Source of the DNA: [Phialemoniopsis] sp. UDSM-2020
Taxonomy: Eukaryota > Ascomycota > Sordariomycetes > Thyridiales > Thyridiaceae
Assembly: GCA_018873225.1 (NCBI GenBank)
Contig: JAEILZ010000001.1
Coordinates: 310,001 to 374,000 of the forward strand
Direction: 5' to 3'
DNA length: 64,000 nt
Of the stretch, positions 1 to 11,011 are shown in pieces. The notes under the pieces are model-generated. The model was given only the letters and a program-made list of their open reading frames with translations, was not told the origin of the DNA and ran no database searches. The translations under genes were made by a program, and so were the position numbers. Numbering within the stretch: the first letter of the stretch is position 1; each line of letters begins with the position of its first letter.

Positions 1-1773
1 GGTCTAGCTTGAAAACTCGACAAAGAGGGTCGTTTAAGGTACATACTTTGGGCTCTCAGTGGCTCATCAGACGTATGGGCTCCGAAGCAACAGTTCGAAC
101 TCCATCATCAATCAGCACGGCCCCACCGGCAGCTGATGATACTGGGGCCGAGGCCGGGGGTTGATGAATAGCCTGCATGGAGGCGACATTAAGGTTGTTA
201 GTAGACTTAGGCGGAGCCGGGGAGGGCCGCGTTTGACTATTTGCCGCCTTGATGCAAAAGTCCTGTGACGAGGTAAGCGCCAAGTTTAGCATGACAATGC
301 TTCTAAAGTAGGATCGGATCATGATTGCGCATCAAGGTTGCAAAAGCCCTTCCGTCTTCCCCACATAGTCTCTATCGATCCTTTCTCGGTGTCAAATCCG
401 TTCCTGATACTACGGTGCTTATTTACAACGTCTATTCGCTCCCTCGTACACGATGGCGATAGCCTCTCACGGGCCTTCGCGCCAACTCTTTCTCATGACA
501 TACTGGCATACTCAGACAAAAGAAAATAAGCCACCTGTGGGCATGATAATAGCCAACGCCGCTAGTGACCTGGTATCAGTGAGAAGGCGTGTTAGTTATC
601 AAGAAGCGTGCTGCGAATGACCTCGGTGAGCCAAAATCCGTCTAGCTTCAAGAACAGGGCTCATTTGCCTCCACCCGATCACCCGTACCCTGCACTTCCT
701 GTGCCTGTTAGGCAGAATCCAGTATCTTGGCACACGATCTTTTAACTTTCTATCTACGATTCACGAGAGGTTCTTACATTCAACGTTGAAATCACCGAAG
801 TCTCCAAACGGTACACCGACATCGATTTGGCCGAAATCTCTGACGCGTCAAGAAGGAACTCGGCGCCAGCATCTGCGAACATACACGATGTACCCACAGA
901 CGTTAAGCGTAAGTCTCGACTTGATTTGTTGCATATGAGTTCGACTAGCAGCGCTGAGTGTGCTCTATCCCCACAAGCTGCAGATCAGACTCAAGCGTGA
1001 AGAATTACTTCTTTAATGTCGGAGGTAAATTCACTACAACGATGGAACACTCGGTACCGTAGTGATTACTACCACCTCCGTTGTAAAGCAGAGAGTTTCG
1101 ACATAGCTCACGGGTGCGAATTGAGCGCCTGGCTGACTTCCTTGAGTTCCAGCCTGTTCGTCATCTCAATCATGCCAGTGCCACTGGCTTGAGCCTTGAC
1201 ACCCAACCACGGATAATGCGAGTGACCACCATATATGCGCTGTTGTGTGGTCCTGTACTTCCAAGAGCACTAGATGAAATAGGCTGCTATAAAAATCATC
1301 TCGAGAAGGGAACACGGCCGGCATCTACTTCAAGCCGACTCCCTCGCCAGCATACTGAAGGCTCCTCGCCCAGAGGTCTGTTCCACCGAGATGCGAGACT
1401 GAAACAATTTGACGTACGCTTACGGTGGCTGTACAAGTGCACGCGAAGGGTATGGTTAACAAAATTTCTGATGTCGGACCCATGGTGTTGTTATACGCCC
1501 ATAGAAACTTCATGAATATGACGTTATGTTGTTCTGCCGATGTTCGCTCTGTGCCGCGCTAAGACATGTCCCACCGCCTGTTAGTAGCCGGCTCTGGGTC
1601 TAGCAGAGTTGGGGGATGAATTGCACGAAAACGCGTTAGGGATCGCTAATCATTTTAACAGGGCGCATCCTGGACACGATCCTCAACAGATCTTGGAAGA
1701 CGTCGAGAACTTTCGCGTTTCTCCTTTTTGAGTTGCACAAGATCATCTCCCTCGTACGAAAGCTCCAGAGATC
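1..1773. other. Gene-free left end
   Basis: No ORF here looks like a known protein, and short ORFs on both strands overlap without codon-bias support. The only structure noted is an imperfect inverted repeat at 1020-1037 and 1059-1080. The last part before 1774 is presumably the promoter and 5' UTR of the DUF4470/TPR gene. No transposon ORF or terminal repeat was recognised. Confidence 0.5.
1020..1080. repeat. Imperfect inverted repeat (hairpin candidate)
   Basis: CGGAGGTAAATTCACTAC at 1020-1037 faces GTAGTGATTACTACCACCTC plus CG at 1059-1080. The arms pair over most of their length, with a few extra bases in the right arm and a 21-nt loop. The function is unknown. It could be a relic of a small inverted-repeat element. 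Confidence 0.4.
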
Positions 1774-4707
1774 ATGCCGAGTAAAGATACAGAGACAGCG
1801 GTGGAGGCGAGGACTCGTGGAAATGAGCTGTACAAGAAGGGTCAATTACTGCAGGGTGGGTGTGCACTGGTCCTCACGCGTCGCGGTATGCCAGCTAACG
1901 AGTGCTCCAACAGCCGAAAACGCCTACAAGCGCGCAGCGAACCTGGACCCAAACGACGCTTCCCCGCCGTCCAACCTCTCTGCAGTCGCTTTTGAGCTAG
2001 GCACGTATGACGAAGCCGTACGCTACGCTCTGCGAGCCCTCGAGCTCCTGGGCAGCGAAGCGGGAGCGGAGGAGAAGAGGCTGCGATTGCTTGGCCGGTT
2101 GGCCAAGAGCTACGCCCACGCCAAAAGGCCAGAAGAAACTTTCGAGACCATGCTTAAAATGAAGGGCGATATGGCAACAAAGGACGCATTGTCCTCTATG
2201 GCCAATGCGCTGGCGTTGTGGAATCGAGGACGAGCCGAGGCCCAGGCTCGCAAAGTTGTGTTTGACAGGTTGCCGAGATACAAGACGCCTGTGTATGTTT
2301 TTCCACTCAGGCAGTCAACTCAATGAAGAAAATCAGCATGGCTAACGCGAAGCAGACAAGATGTACCAGAGTATTACCCCATCGGCCACGACACTGCCGA
2401 GTCCATCTTTGACGACGAGCTCCACAAGATCGCTTCCCCAAGCAAGGACTTCGCCTTCATGTTCTGCGGAAGTGGAGATGCCAGGCACGTTTTCACCACT
2501 CTATCGGAAGCTGTGCTTCACAACACCCTACAGAAGAAGCGCATGTTCAAGAGCATGCACTTTACACTCGTTGACATCAAAGCTGCGGCGCTGGCGCGGA
2601 ATCTCCTGATCTTTGACATGCTTTCGAGGTTCACCATCATGAAGATAATGAAGACGCCCAACCACGAGGATGTCTTGGTTGTTCTCTCGTATCTCTATTG
2701 TTGCCACGTTGTTCCTCCGTTCGTTGAAGAGAAGATTCAGCAGCACATCGAGAACCTCCTAAAGGCTTTGGAGGGTGAAGAAAAAGACGATAGCCATGCC
2801 GTGTTCAAATGGATATACCTCTCGCCAGAGACACGGCGCCAAGTCGCACACGTTTTTCGACAGTGGCAGCAGCCATTTGACGGCCTTCGCTGCCCGAAGA
2901 ATGTCCGCCGAGCTGTGCGTCGTAATATTTCTCGAACTCACGAACGAAGATCCCGCATGTTTGGCGACGGTTTCACCAAAGAGCGCCAACCAGAAGATAA
3001 AGGGTTTCAACGAGACCGGAAGTCCTTTGATGAACTCACAGTCATCCTGCCAGACAAGCAATTCGCAAAGAGACGGGAGCCCGATCTCGTCGTTGGTGAT
3101 GGCGTACAGCAAGGGTACGTCGGGAGCGTACAAGCAGCTCGAGGATCACATCAATGCGAACTGGAAAACCAACCCAACATTGTTCGACCTGGACTATGAA
3201 CCCCGCCGCGGGATCGACGGGGACCAAAGTCTTCCGGATGCCGACGCAGTACTTGACAGGCTGCCCCCTCTCGAGGAAGACGCCCTGGAACTAGCGAACA
3301 AATTCGGCCCAGTCAAACCGAAAGGCGGCGTCATTGAGCACATGAGCCAATTCTTCGGGTTCAACGGCCTGGCTATTGCTCAATTCATAGACCAGCTCAA
3401 CATCGAGCTGGTAGTTGGTGAGATGGCGGATGTTATGGAGCGCATTCGGTATGATTGTCTTGATCGACGTTCGACCGCAGCGTCTGGTTTAGACCCAACG
3501 ACATTCCCTCGGCGCTATGACAGAATTCACTTGAGCAATGTGCCGTAAGTTGGAGAAGTCGAATTCGCCCGGCAGGGATGACTTTACTAACAGAAGCCAC
3601 AGCGACTACATCGGCGGTCTGTTCACAGTGTTCTCCTACGCCAGGCCGATTCTGCGTGACGATCGGAGCTCAAACTTGTGCTTCAACGTCTTGCTCAACC
3701 CACCGGAGTTCTCCGGCCACGAGCAGTTCCAAGCAGAATACCTCCTCATGCACGACGCCAAGCGTATCACGGACCATTTCGGATTCACCCGTCGACCATC
3801 ACAGGTAGATCTTAGCGGCATCCCTGCCGCGGTACGCGGCATGATGCCGGTCTTCGTTCACGAAGACTACATCTATTGGGAGCGCGTCGGCTCCGATTCT
3901 CCCATCCCTCTGAACAAGCGACTCTCTCGCCCCGAGCTTGAGAGGTGGATGTACGGTCACTTCCTCAAGATCTGTTTGCCCTACCGCCGACCTCTGTTCA
4001 GCGACGCACCGGTCTACGCGCCGCTCAACATCACTGCCTTTCTGAGGCTTGCCACCAGGATGCACGAACTAGGCTACCCCGCGCACTGGCTGTCGGCCAT
4101 CCTCGCCTCTGTATGCGAGGGCAAGATCCAGACTACAGCAAGGGCCCCGCGTAAGCTGGTGATGGACGTCAAGGACGTCGACACAGTGTACCCGTCGCGT
4201 CAGGTCAGCGTTGCGCCCTGGCGGGCGGAGACAACTACCCTAGTCAGCATCTGGTGTCGGCTGTTGCCGTTCGGCATCACGCCGCTGTCAGAAGAAGCAC
4301 TCGTTATGCCAGAAGACATCTGCGAGTACGAGGTCACCTTCCCGCCCTTCCCCACCATGATCGAGCCGCGCGCGCCGCACAACATGCTCGTCCTCTGGGA
4401 CGCGTCCTTGCAAGCGGCGCCATGGGGTCAGATCTACAGCATCCTCGCGGATGACGAAGAAGAGGGCAGCAACATGGCTTCGTCAGTCAAGTCAAGGGAG
4501 AAGGGCGTCCACGTCTTCACCACCTTCACGTTTGTGACGGAGACTCGCACGGCGAGATTCTGGTGCCGCAAGGATGTCATGGAAGACATGAAGAACGGTG
4601 GCGATTGGAAGGCTTACATCTGGAGAACCAACATTTGGGAGAAGATCACACTTGGTGTCAGCGTGCGAGACGGTGTAAAGCCGCTGCGAAACTGGGCAGA
4701 AGAGTAG
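1774..4707 (+). pseudogene. TPR + DUF4470 fungal protein, apparently frameshifted
   Basis: The exons read as 1774-1855, 1914-2292, 2356-3544 and 3603-4707. The N-terminus has TPR-like helices (ELYKKGQLLQ spliced to AENAYKRAANLDPNDA). A DUF4470 domain follows (IGHDTAESIFDDELH through FMFCGSGDARH) and then a long C-terminal region. This architecture is common in large uncharacterised fungal TPR/MYND-type proteins, but no MYND finger is visible. Within exon 3 the frame changes near 3085-3105. Upstream the homologous frame ends near REPDLV and downstream it continues as VMAYSKGTSGAYKQLEDH in the next frame. Total exon length is 3n+1, which fits one extra base around GTCGTTGGTGATG, and no credible intron covers the shift. 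It is either a recent pseudogene or a sequence error. Function is unknown. Confidence 0.7.
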
Positions 4708-5273
4708 ATGGGACAGTATTGCGGGTCGGCTTACCGTGCCAAGCCCGGCCGGATGATGCTCCACTCGGGTCCGGGTCCGGGTCTGCGTACGGCCGAGAAA
4801 CTTCGATATTGCCCTATTTTTCAATGGAATTAACGGACTTATGCTCACTACCCAGGGCCTGTGATAGATGACGAGTTCCGAGCTTAATTGTGTTGCGTCG
4901 GAGACATTTGCAGACCTCTCGGAGACATTTTGAATGGGATACCAAGTCTCAGTTGGCCAACTCGGAGAGTTTCTGCCGTGAGACGCGATTCAATATGAGC
5001 AGATTCTGGACCGTTCGCGATGTGATAAATCCTATACAGCCAATGAGATGGCATCAACCGGCTGCTCGAGTGCCCATGGCACCCTGTTGGCCCACCTCCC
5101 GCCCGTGTCGACTCACTCGGTCATAGCTTACCACGTCTCGGCATCTATAAAACAACGTCGTTAGACTAGACAACGCAATCCATCTTCTCTTTCTTATTGC
5201 ATCTTGAATCTGAGCGGAACAAGACCTTCCCGTTCCTTGTCGATAATCCCTTATTAGTCAACAACGAGCAACA
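4708..5273. other. Intergenic region; methyltransferase promoter
   Basis: It contains a 12-bp direct repeat TCGGAGACATTT at 4898-4909 and 4919-4930, exactly one 21-bp period apart. A clear TATAAAA lies at 5146-5152, about 125 bp before the methyltransferase ATG. No gene is seen. Confidence 0.5.
5146..5152 (+). promoter_or_regulatory. TATA box of the methyltransferase gene
   Basis: TATAAAA lies 122 bp upstream of the ATG at 5274, followed by a pyrimidine-rich leader. The spacing suits a fungal core promoter. Confidence 0.45.
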
Positions 5274-6229
5274 ATGTCCACCAAAGGTTCGAAGCTCCAC
5301 ATCTCACCCATCTGGATTGTCCTTGCCATCATCACTCTACTCTTTGGATTGTATGCTAAGGATAGCCTACGAGAAACAGAATGCCACAAGACACTGGGTC
5401 AATGGAACCAGGAACACTTTGAGTAAGTTGTGCCTAGCCACGAGTAAGCTTGCATGAGGTTAACCTCCCCCAATAGCAAGGTTGCTACGTCGGCCTATGA
5501 TGTAGAATGGGTGCGGAAGCTGGTCAAACAGATCACGACATTCCTTCAGGGAAACACAGAGTGGCTGGGTGTCCCAGCCCAGAGCGGCAGCCGCGAACTG
5601 AGCTTGCTGGACTATGCCTGTGGTACTGGTATCTATTCCAAGGTACGGCTTCAGGTGGATGAGATGGTGGTAATTAGAACACTACGCTAACCATGAACAA
5701 GGTGCTTGCACCACATGTCACGAAGCTCCGTGGCATTGACATTGCCGGCAAGATGATTGACGAGTACAACGCTGCGGCTAAGAGCGCCGGCCTGTCCTTG
5801 GAGCAGATGCGCGGCGTCCAGGGCGATCTGCTCGACGACGTAGCAGCCGCCAAGCTGCAGGACCCAGACTTCTTCGGCTTTGACATCATCATCATGAGCA
5901 TGGCTTTACATCACGTCCAAGATACCGACAAGATGATTCGCAAGTTCGCAGAGAGACTGGCGCCTGGCGGGACTGTCCTGATCATCGACTGGGTCACGGC
6001 TTCAGAGAGCGGATGCAGGACACCGCCTTTGCATGACAAGGAAAAGGTGCCCATGGGGCACACGATCGCACACAATGGGTTCACCAAGCAGCAAATGCTC
6101 GACATGTTCAGTCAGGCCGGGCTGGTTGACAGCGACGTGCGATGGTTCGAGGGACAATCGGAGATGCCGGAGGATTTCGGTGGACCACAGCAGTTGTTCT
6201 TTGCAAGGGCCAAGAAGCCAAGCGCATGA
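5274..6229 (+). CDS. Membrane-anchored class I SAM-dependent methyltransferase
   Basis: The 280-aa product comes from exons 5274-5422, 5477-5642 and 5702-6229. Residues about 11-28 (SPIWIVLAIITLLFGLYA) form one N-terminal membrane segment. The rest is a Rossmann methyltransferase. Motif I is LLDYACGTG (about residues 93-101), the acidic motif II is in LRGIDIAGKMIDEYN, and a DIIIMSMALHHV motif is followed by LAPGGTVLIIDWV. This is the Methyltransf_11/12/25 pattern. The substrate cannot be told. The single anchor suggests a membrane-surface role, for example on a lipid or a lipophilic metabolite. The start is fixed by the ATG after a TATA box and leader, and both introns keep the phase. No obvious pathway partner lies beside it. 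Confidence 0.85.
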
Positions 6230-6401
6230 GATAGAAGTCACTCTTCAAGGCAATGAGAAGGTATATCATCGTGATGTCGTGGATTAGTCCATCAATTCAA
6301 TTTGATCTTCACCATCCGACAGTGAGGGTTCTATCTAAGGGGATAATCTACAATTTGTGCTTCCTATGCATAAGCCGAGCATGATGATGATTTATTTCCC
6401 T

Positions 6402-7190
6402 CTAAACCTCGCCGGCAACACGGCCCTTGATCCTCAACGACCGTCCGCTCCTCTTGGCATTGCCACCAGCAGCGCTCCAGAGCTCGGGGCCAGGAATGGG
6501 GTACTCGAGAGTCGTGTTCTTGGCGTAGATGTCGAACACGATACCGGGGTCCTGGTAGGTGTACCCCTTGTTGAAGTCGAAGCCCTGGTCAGGCACCGCG
6601 GTGCCGGAGCCCGAGACGTCGACCTGCACGCAGCTGGGGTAGAACTGGGCGCCGCGCGCCGAGTCGTCGGTGTAGGCGTCGTTGGCCTCGTGCAGGCCGA
6701 TGACCTCCTGGCGGACGAGGTACTTGCCGGCCTTGAGCGACTCGGGCAGCTTGAACTCGGCCTTGCCCTTGTTGGCGATGAGGCGGTCGACGGCCCACTT
6801 CTCGCCGTCGAAGCCGTCCTCGGCGATCTTGGTCCAGACTGCCTCGGCACCGCGGTCCTCGGTGTAGGGCGCGATGTAGGTGATGACGGGGCCCTTGTGC
6901 GACTCGGCGATGATGTCGTCCTCGGGCTTGTTGTGCATCCACACGAACGTCAGGGTGTCGCCGGCGGCGGCCTTGACGAACTCGCTGACGGGCTTGCCAC
7001 CGTCGACGTTGCAGGCAAGGTCCGGGCTCGTCAGGTCCTTGACGGGGTTGTTGTTGGGCGGCGAGCGGATGTAGGTGCCCTTGCCCTCTCCCTGGTCTTG
7101 GCCGTTGACTTCGACGCTGTTCATGAGAGTGTGTGCCGACACGGAACCTGCGAGGGCAGCGAGGGCGAGAACACCGTTGGTGAAGTGCAT
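6402..7190 (-). CDS. AA9 lytic polysaccharide monooxygenase
   Basis: This single-exon gene encodes 262 aa. A signal peptide ends at SVSA, so cleavage exposes His20 (HTLMNSVEV) as the N-terminal copper-brace histidine. His98 (ESHKGPV) is the likely second ligand and Tyr184 (GAQFYPSC) the axial tyrosine. Cys60 and Cys187 are placed for the conserved AA9 disulfide. AA9 enzymes are secreted and oxidatively cleave cellulose or hemicellulose. There is no CBM1 or serine/threonine linker, so it is a catalytic-domain-only form. Codon use is strongly G/C-ending, typical of highly expressed secreted fungal enzymes, which explains the long antisense ORFs over it. A TATAAAG on the minus strand near 7328-7336 lies about 140 bp upstream. 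Confidence 0.93.
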   Translation of the reverse strand: MHFTNGVLALAALAGSVSAHTLMNSVEVNGQDQGEGKGTYIRSPPNNNPVKDLTSPDLACNVDGGKPVSEFVKAAAGDTLTFVWMHNKPEDDIIAESHKGPVITYIAPYTEDRGAEAVWTKIAEDGFDGEKWAVDRLIANKGKAEFKLPESLKAGKYLVRQEVIGLHEANDAYTDDSARGAQFYPSCVQVDVSGSGTAVPDQGFDFNKGYTYQDPGIVFDIYAKNTTLEYPIPGPELWSAAGGNAKRSGRSLRIKGRVAGEV

Positions 7191-7972
7191 TTTGTCTGTG
7201 GTGGCTGGAGTACAAAGACTGTGGAGGATTCTTGAAGTTGCAAGGCAGTGGATGGAAGAAGATGTGAGAGCTGGATGAGGATGAGGATGAAGAACGATTT
7301 TCGAGATTTGGGATCAAGTACGCCAGACTTTATACTTCATCCTCAGTATGGTTCAATCTTGGGATGGACATGATCTGAGTGCATTTGTGTCGCTCGGCTC
7401 CGCCTGATAGCATCTTGATCCGCTGCCACGCCATGCTCACCACGCCAAAGTAAGCTTTGTCTAGCGATATTGTCAAGTCTAGCTTGGGTCAATATATTAA
7501 GAGGCTCTGAGAATCCAATATAATAGATTGACGTCCCGCGCGTGTATGTGGCGAAAGCGGCCTGATCCGCGGGGGTACATTACGGCCAGCCGCGGTGACC
7601 AACTTGGCCAGCATTGTGCGCGCCTACGCTGCATGAATTGATCGAGGTCCGTGTCATGCGGTAACGGAGCTCACCATGAACTGCGGCTCATTGTTCATAT
7701 AAGTGATGTGCGCTGCCCAGGTTGGCAGCTAATTCCGAAACGCCAAGCGGGAGGCCGCTCATGCGACACCTGATCACAGGGTCGGCATGGTTGCATGTAC
7801 AAAGAAAGCCCACAAGAAGTATACGATCGGAAGCTATCAACTCTAAAGACAAATGAAAAAAGACTAAAGATGGCAATGAGCTGATTCAGAGCATGACATG
7901 GCGAGGTACAAACTACTACAGTCAATCCTGTGCCCTTGCGAGAGCAACAGCTCGTTATTATTCCCGTCAGCA
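7191..7972. other. Intergenic region between AA9 and SDR genes
   Basis: This holds the AA9 promoter (minus-strand TATA near 7330) and the 3' flank of the SDR gene. No gene or clear repeat is seen. Confidence 0.5.
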
Positions 7973-9038
7973 TCACATGAAGTCCCTCGCCTGCTGTTCA
8001 CACCAGTCCCAAAACTTCTTCGGTTTGCCGGGCCCACCTTCCTCTTCGGGCTTCATAGCTTTAATGACGTCCTGCCTAGGGCAGTCCTCGTCGCGCCGGA
8101 ATCTGCCCCATGGCATGACGAACTTGCCGCCGTGCTCCGGCTTGACGTCAGGTGACAATCCAGCGAACAGCTCCGTATAACCGCCCAACTTGGCCGGTTT
8201 GAGGACCAGCAATTTCATAAAGAATACCACGGCAGCGGGCGCGTCAGTGTACGAGTGCGTGTCGATGTTTCCGGGGTTCAGCACAAGACTGAGGATGCCC
8301 TCACCACCGTATCTGCGAGCCATCTCGCGGGCAAGATACCAGTTGCCGACCTTTGACACCGCGTAGTTGAGTGTCCTGTCGGGGCTGACTTTGCCGAGAA
8401 GGTCCAGATCGATTCCGCCCTCTTGATATCCTGCGGCGCCGTGATCGCCTGCAATACTCGAAGTCCACACGACTCGGACGGAGCCAGGCGTCTTCTGTGC
8501 CGCTACAGCGGCTCTCAGTTGAGGTAGGAGGAGGTGAGTGAAAAGGAGGGGCGCGATGCAATGCCTGCCTATCATGGCTTCATGACCTTGCGCGGTTGTC
8601 TCAGACGGCTGGATGAGGTAGGTTCCAGTGCCTGCATTGTTCCAGAGAACGTCGAGTCTGCTCTCCTGTCTGGCAAACTCTGCGGCAGCTTCCTGTACAG
8701 AGACAAGGTCGTTGAGATCCAGTAGAAGGAGCTTCAAAGTTCCCGTTGTCGTGGACCTGGGGCCGTCCGTGATCTGCTTCATCGCCTCCTCGCCTCGCGC
8801 CTAGTTTGTCGTCAGTAAGACATTGTGTAAAGATTGGATCTTGAGCTCAGCCCACCTTTGAACGAGACGTCAAGTATACTGTCGCGCCAGTTTGGTAGAG
8901 TAACTTGCACAGCTCGAACCCAACACCCATACTACCTCCCGTGACAAGGAACACGCGGCCGCTCTGAGAGGTGACATCTTTCTCAGTGAATTTCGGTTTC
9001 GGCGGGTAGAACTGCGTGTACATGTCGCGGAACGCCAT
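7973..9038 (-). CDS. Short-chain dehydrogenase/reductase
   Basis: The product is 336 aa from exons 9038-8856 and 8800-7973 (intron 8801-8855). It is a classical SDR with cofactor motif VTGGSMGVG (TGxxxGxG), LWNNAG (NNAG motif), a catalytic Ser in VVWTSSIAGD and YAVSK (YxxxK). The closest general resemblance is to fungal proteins related to retinol dehydrogenase/WWOX. The substrate is unknown and the protein is probably cytosolic or loosely membrane-associated. The start at MAFRDMYTQF sits behind a minus-strand TATAAAG near 9187-9194. Confidence 0.88.
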
Positions 9039-10161
9039 TTTGCGTCAAAAAGAACAAGGAATTTGCGCAGGACGATTCTCTTTGCGGAGAGGCTCTTGAG
9101 TACTCTATCTGGATAATGTAGTGAAGGAAACGAACGTTTAATCGTCTTACATGACTGACCACCGCCACAAGCCTGGACCGCCAGCTCTTTATACCAGCAC
9201 AGACCGGCGACATTCCTACATTGTTCTCCTTGACCCGGTGGAATTCCTGGCCGCGTTACGTTATTTGAGCCATGGGGGATCTGGCGTCGCCGCTGAAACT
9301 CATATGTTGTTGTTAGCTTGGCGGACTTCCGCCCTCATCTCCGCTTTTAGTGAGACCGAGTCGCGCAGGCTGCCATGTTGAAATGTCTGCTAGGCTACGA
9401 TTAGAACGCTGCGGCTTCGTAATCAGAGATTTCTGAAAGCGATACGATTGTTGTCATAGTCTGACGTGAACTTGCGTGTGTCTTGTCGCGACGTGGTGTG
9501 GATGCTTGTGCGGACATCATGAGTTCCCATGTCGTCTCCTCTCCACCATAAAGGGTAAGCTCCGCCTCGGATGTGACATGGATTGATGGCTCTGGACTTC
9601 CCCTTTACGTGCGGCCTCGATAGGGATCTAGACCTCTGCCCGATAAAATCTTCCACATGCAGGGTCGCGATATAGTGATGACAAAAATAGCTTGATCGCC
9701 ACTGAAGAGAAATGAATCTTGAACTCGGTTCGAGTGAAAATGACCAGGTGCGTTCCGGTTACCTGTTCCAGACTGCAGATGGAATTTCGTCAGCGCTTCT
9801 GACTGGGTCGGGTAATGTCCTGGATCAGGGTGCGGACGAATAACTTCCTGGCCGCGGCGTTACCCGTAATTTTAACTACAAAACCGATTCGCTCCCAGGT
9901 TAGCTGCGACGCACCTGAATCTAGAAGCATGCGACTCAAATTAACCAGTCCTCCAAGTTCTGTTTGAATGTAACACAAATCCAGGCTAGATCATGATATC
10001 ATCAAAGTGAAATCCTTTGGCCACCATGAGCCTGGTCGTAACGTGAGGAAGGTCAGGTCTATTTAACAAGCTGAATGCCCTCCTATTATTCTTTCGATGG
10101 AAGGTCATTCCAGAACGATCAACAAATTGCATCCTGACTACCAAAGACATCAATCTTTAAC
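9039..10161. other. Intergenic region
   Basis: This is a divergent promoter region for the SDR gene (TATA near 9190 on the minus strand) and the small secreted protein gene. No coding sequence or repeat was recognised. Confidence 0.45.
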
Positions 10162-10667
10162 ATGAAGTTCTCTCTTGCCCTTTTCCCTGTTGCGATTGCA
10201 GTTGCAGGGGCTGCCGCTATCGCGCAACGTGACGTCTCCGACTTTATCGTCTTCAACTTCTCCGCCGCCTGCAAAAAGTCTGGGACATGCTCGTAAGTGT
10301 TCTCAAGATCGATGGTATGACCAATACATGTAAAGACTTGCTCTAACATACCATCGCGCACAGATGGTCATTCAACTTGATCGAAGCACCCGGCACTGAT
10401 GTCATAGAGTGCAAGGGCACTGCCGATGCCGGCCCAGGCAACACATTCCCCGAGACGTCGCACATCAAGTCTTGCTCAGATACAGCCGTCAAGTTCATCT
10501 TCTATCATCTTGCCAGCATCAATGTCTACCGGTTGGTCGTCGACGATATCCATACTACGGGCAGCACCATTGTCGGCTCAACTCTTCTCGACCCCAAGGC
10601 CTTCTCCACTTCGAGCGGCGCGGAGGTATACACTGGTGACAAGACATTTGTTCTCGATACAATTTGA
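10162..10667 (+). CDS. Small secreted four-cysteine protein (Alt a 1/AA1-like?)
   Basis: The product is 144 aa from exons 10162-10292 and 10364-10667. A signal peptide covers about residues 1-21 (MKFSLALFPVAIAVAGAAAI). The mature part has exactly four cysteines at 37, 43, 60 and 81 and an opening VSDFIVFNFSAAC. Size, cysteine number and the N-terminal VSDF...SA.C pattern resemble the Alt a 1/AA1-like beta-barrel family of secreted fungal proteins, which includes elicitors. This is a resemblance only; a structure or profile comparison would decide it. The predicted location is the extracellular space. The gene stands alone, with the multicopper oxidase convergent downstream. Confidence 0.75.
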
Positions 10668-11011
10668 GAGCGCTCGTAGAGCACAGACAGCCTTATGTAC
10701 AAATACACTGTGTTAAACATGCTATCATTCTCTTGGAAGATCCTGACTCAGTAGACGGTGCACTGCTTAAGGACATAGATGGGGTAACACCATGAAAACA
10801 CCACATAATGGGCATGTCACATCATGCAAGTCCATTCAAATAAGAGCGATATCAAATGGGCTCAACTTGACAATGCTGTTTCTCATTGAGCACTTGATAT
10901 TCGGCAGTAGTGACTGTCACACTTTCTCGAGCCGCAAACGACAGATGATAGACTGCGCACTGAAGAGATGTTGTTGTGCTTTGTGTTAGCGGTCCTAGTA
11001 AACAACCATTC
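10668..11011. other. Short intergenic region between convergent genes
   Basis: The 3' flanks of the small secreted protein gene and the multicopper oxidase gene meet here. Nothing else was recognised. Confidence 0.5.

Noticed and set aside
1..1773. Degenerate transposon at the left end
   Set aside because: No transposase or reverse transcriptase fragments, no long terminal or target repeats, and no strong RIP-like AT bias by eye.
3085..3120. An intron to explain the frame change in the DUF4470 gene
   Set aside because: The only GT...AG choices near the break are about 20 nt long or remove family-like sequence.
6357..7235. 292-aa plus-strand ORF over the AA9 gene
   Set aside because: It is the antisense shadow of a G/C-third-position-biased gene; the sense frame has all AA9 signatures and a signal peptide.
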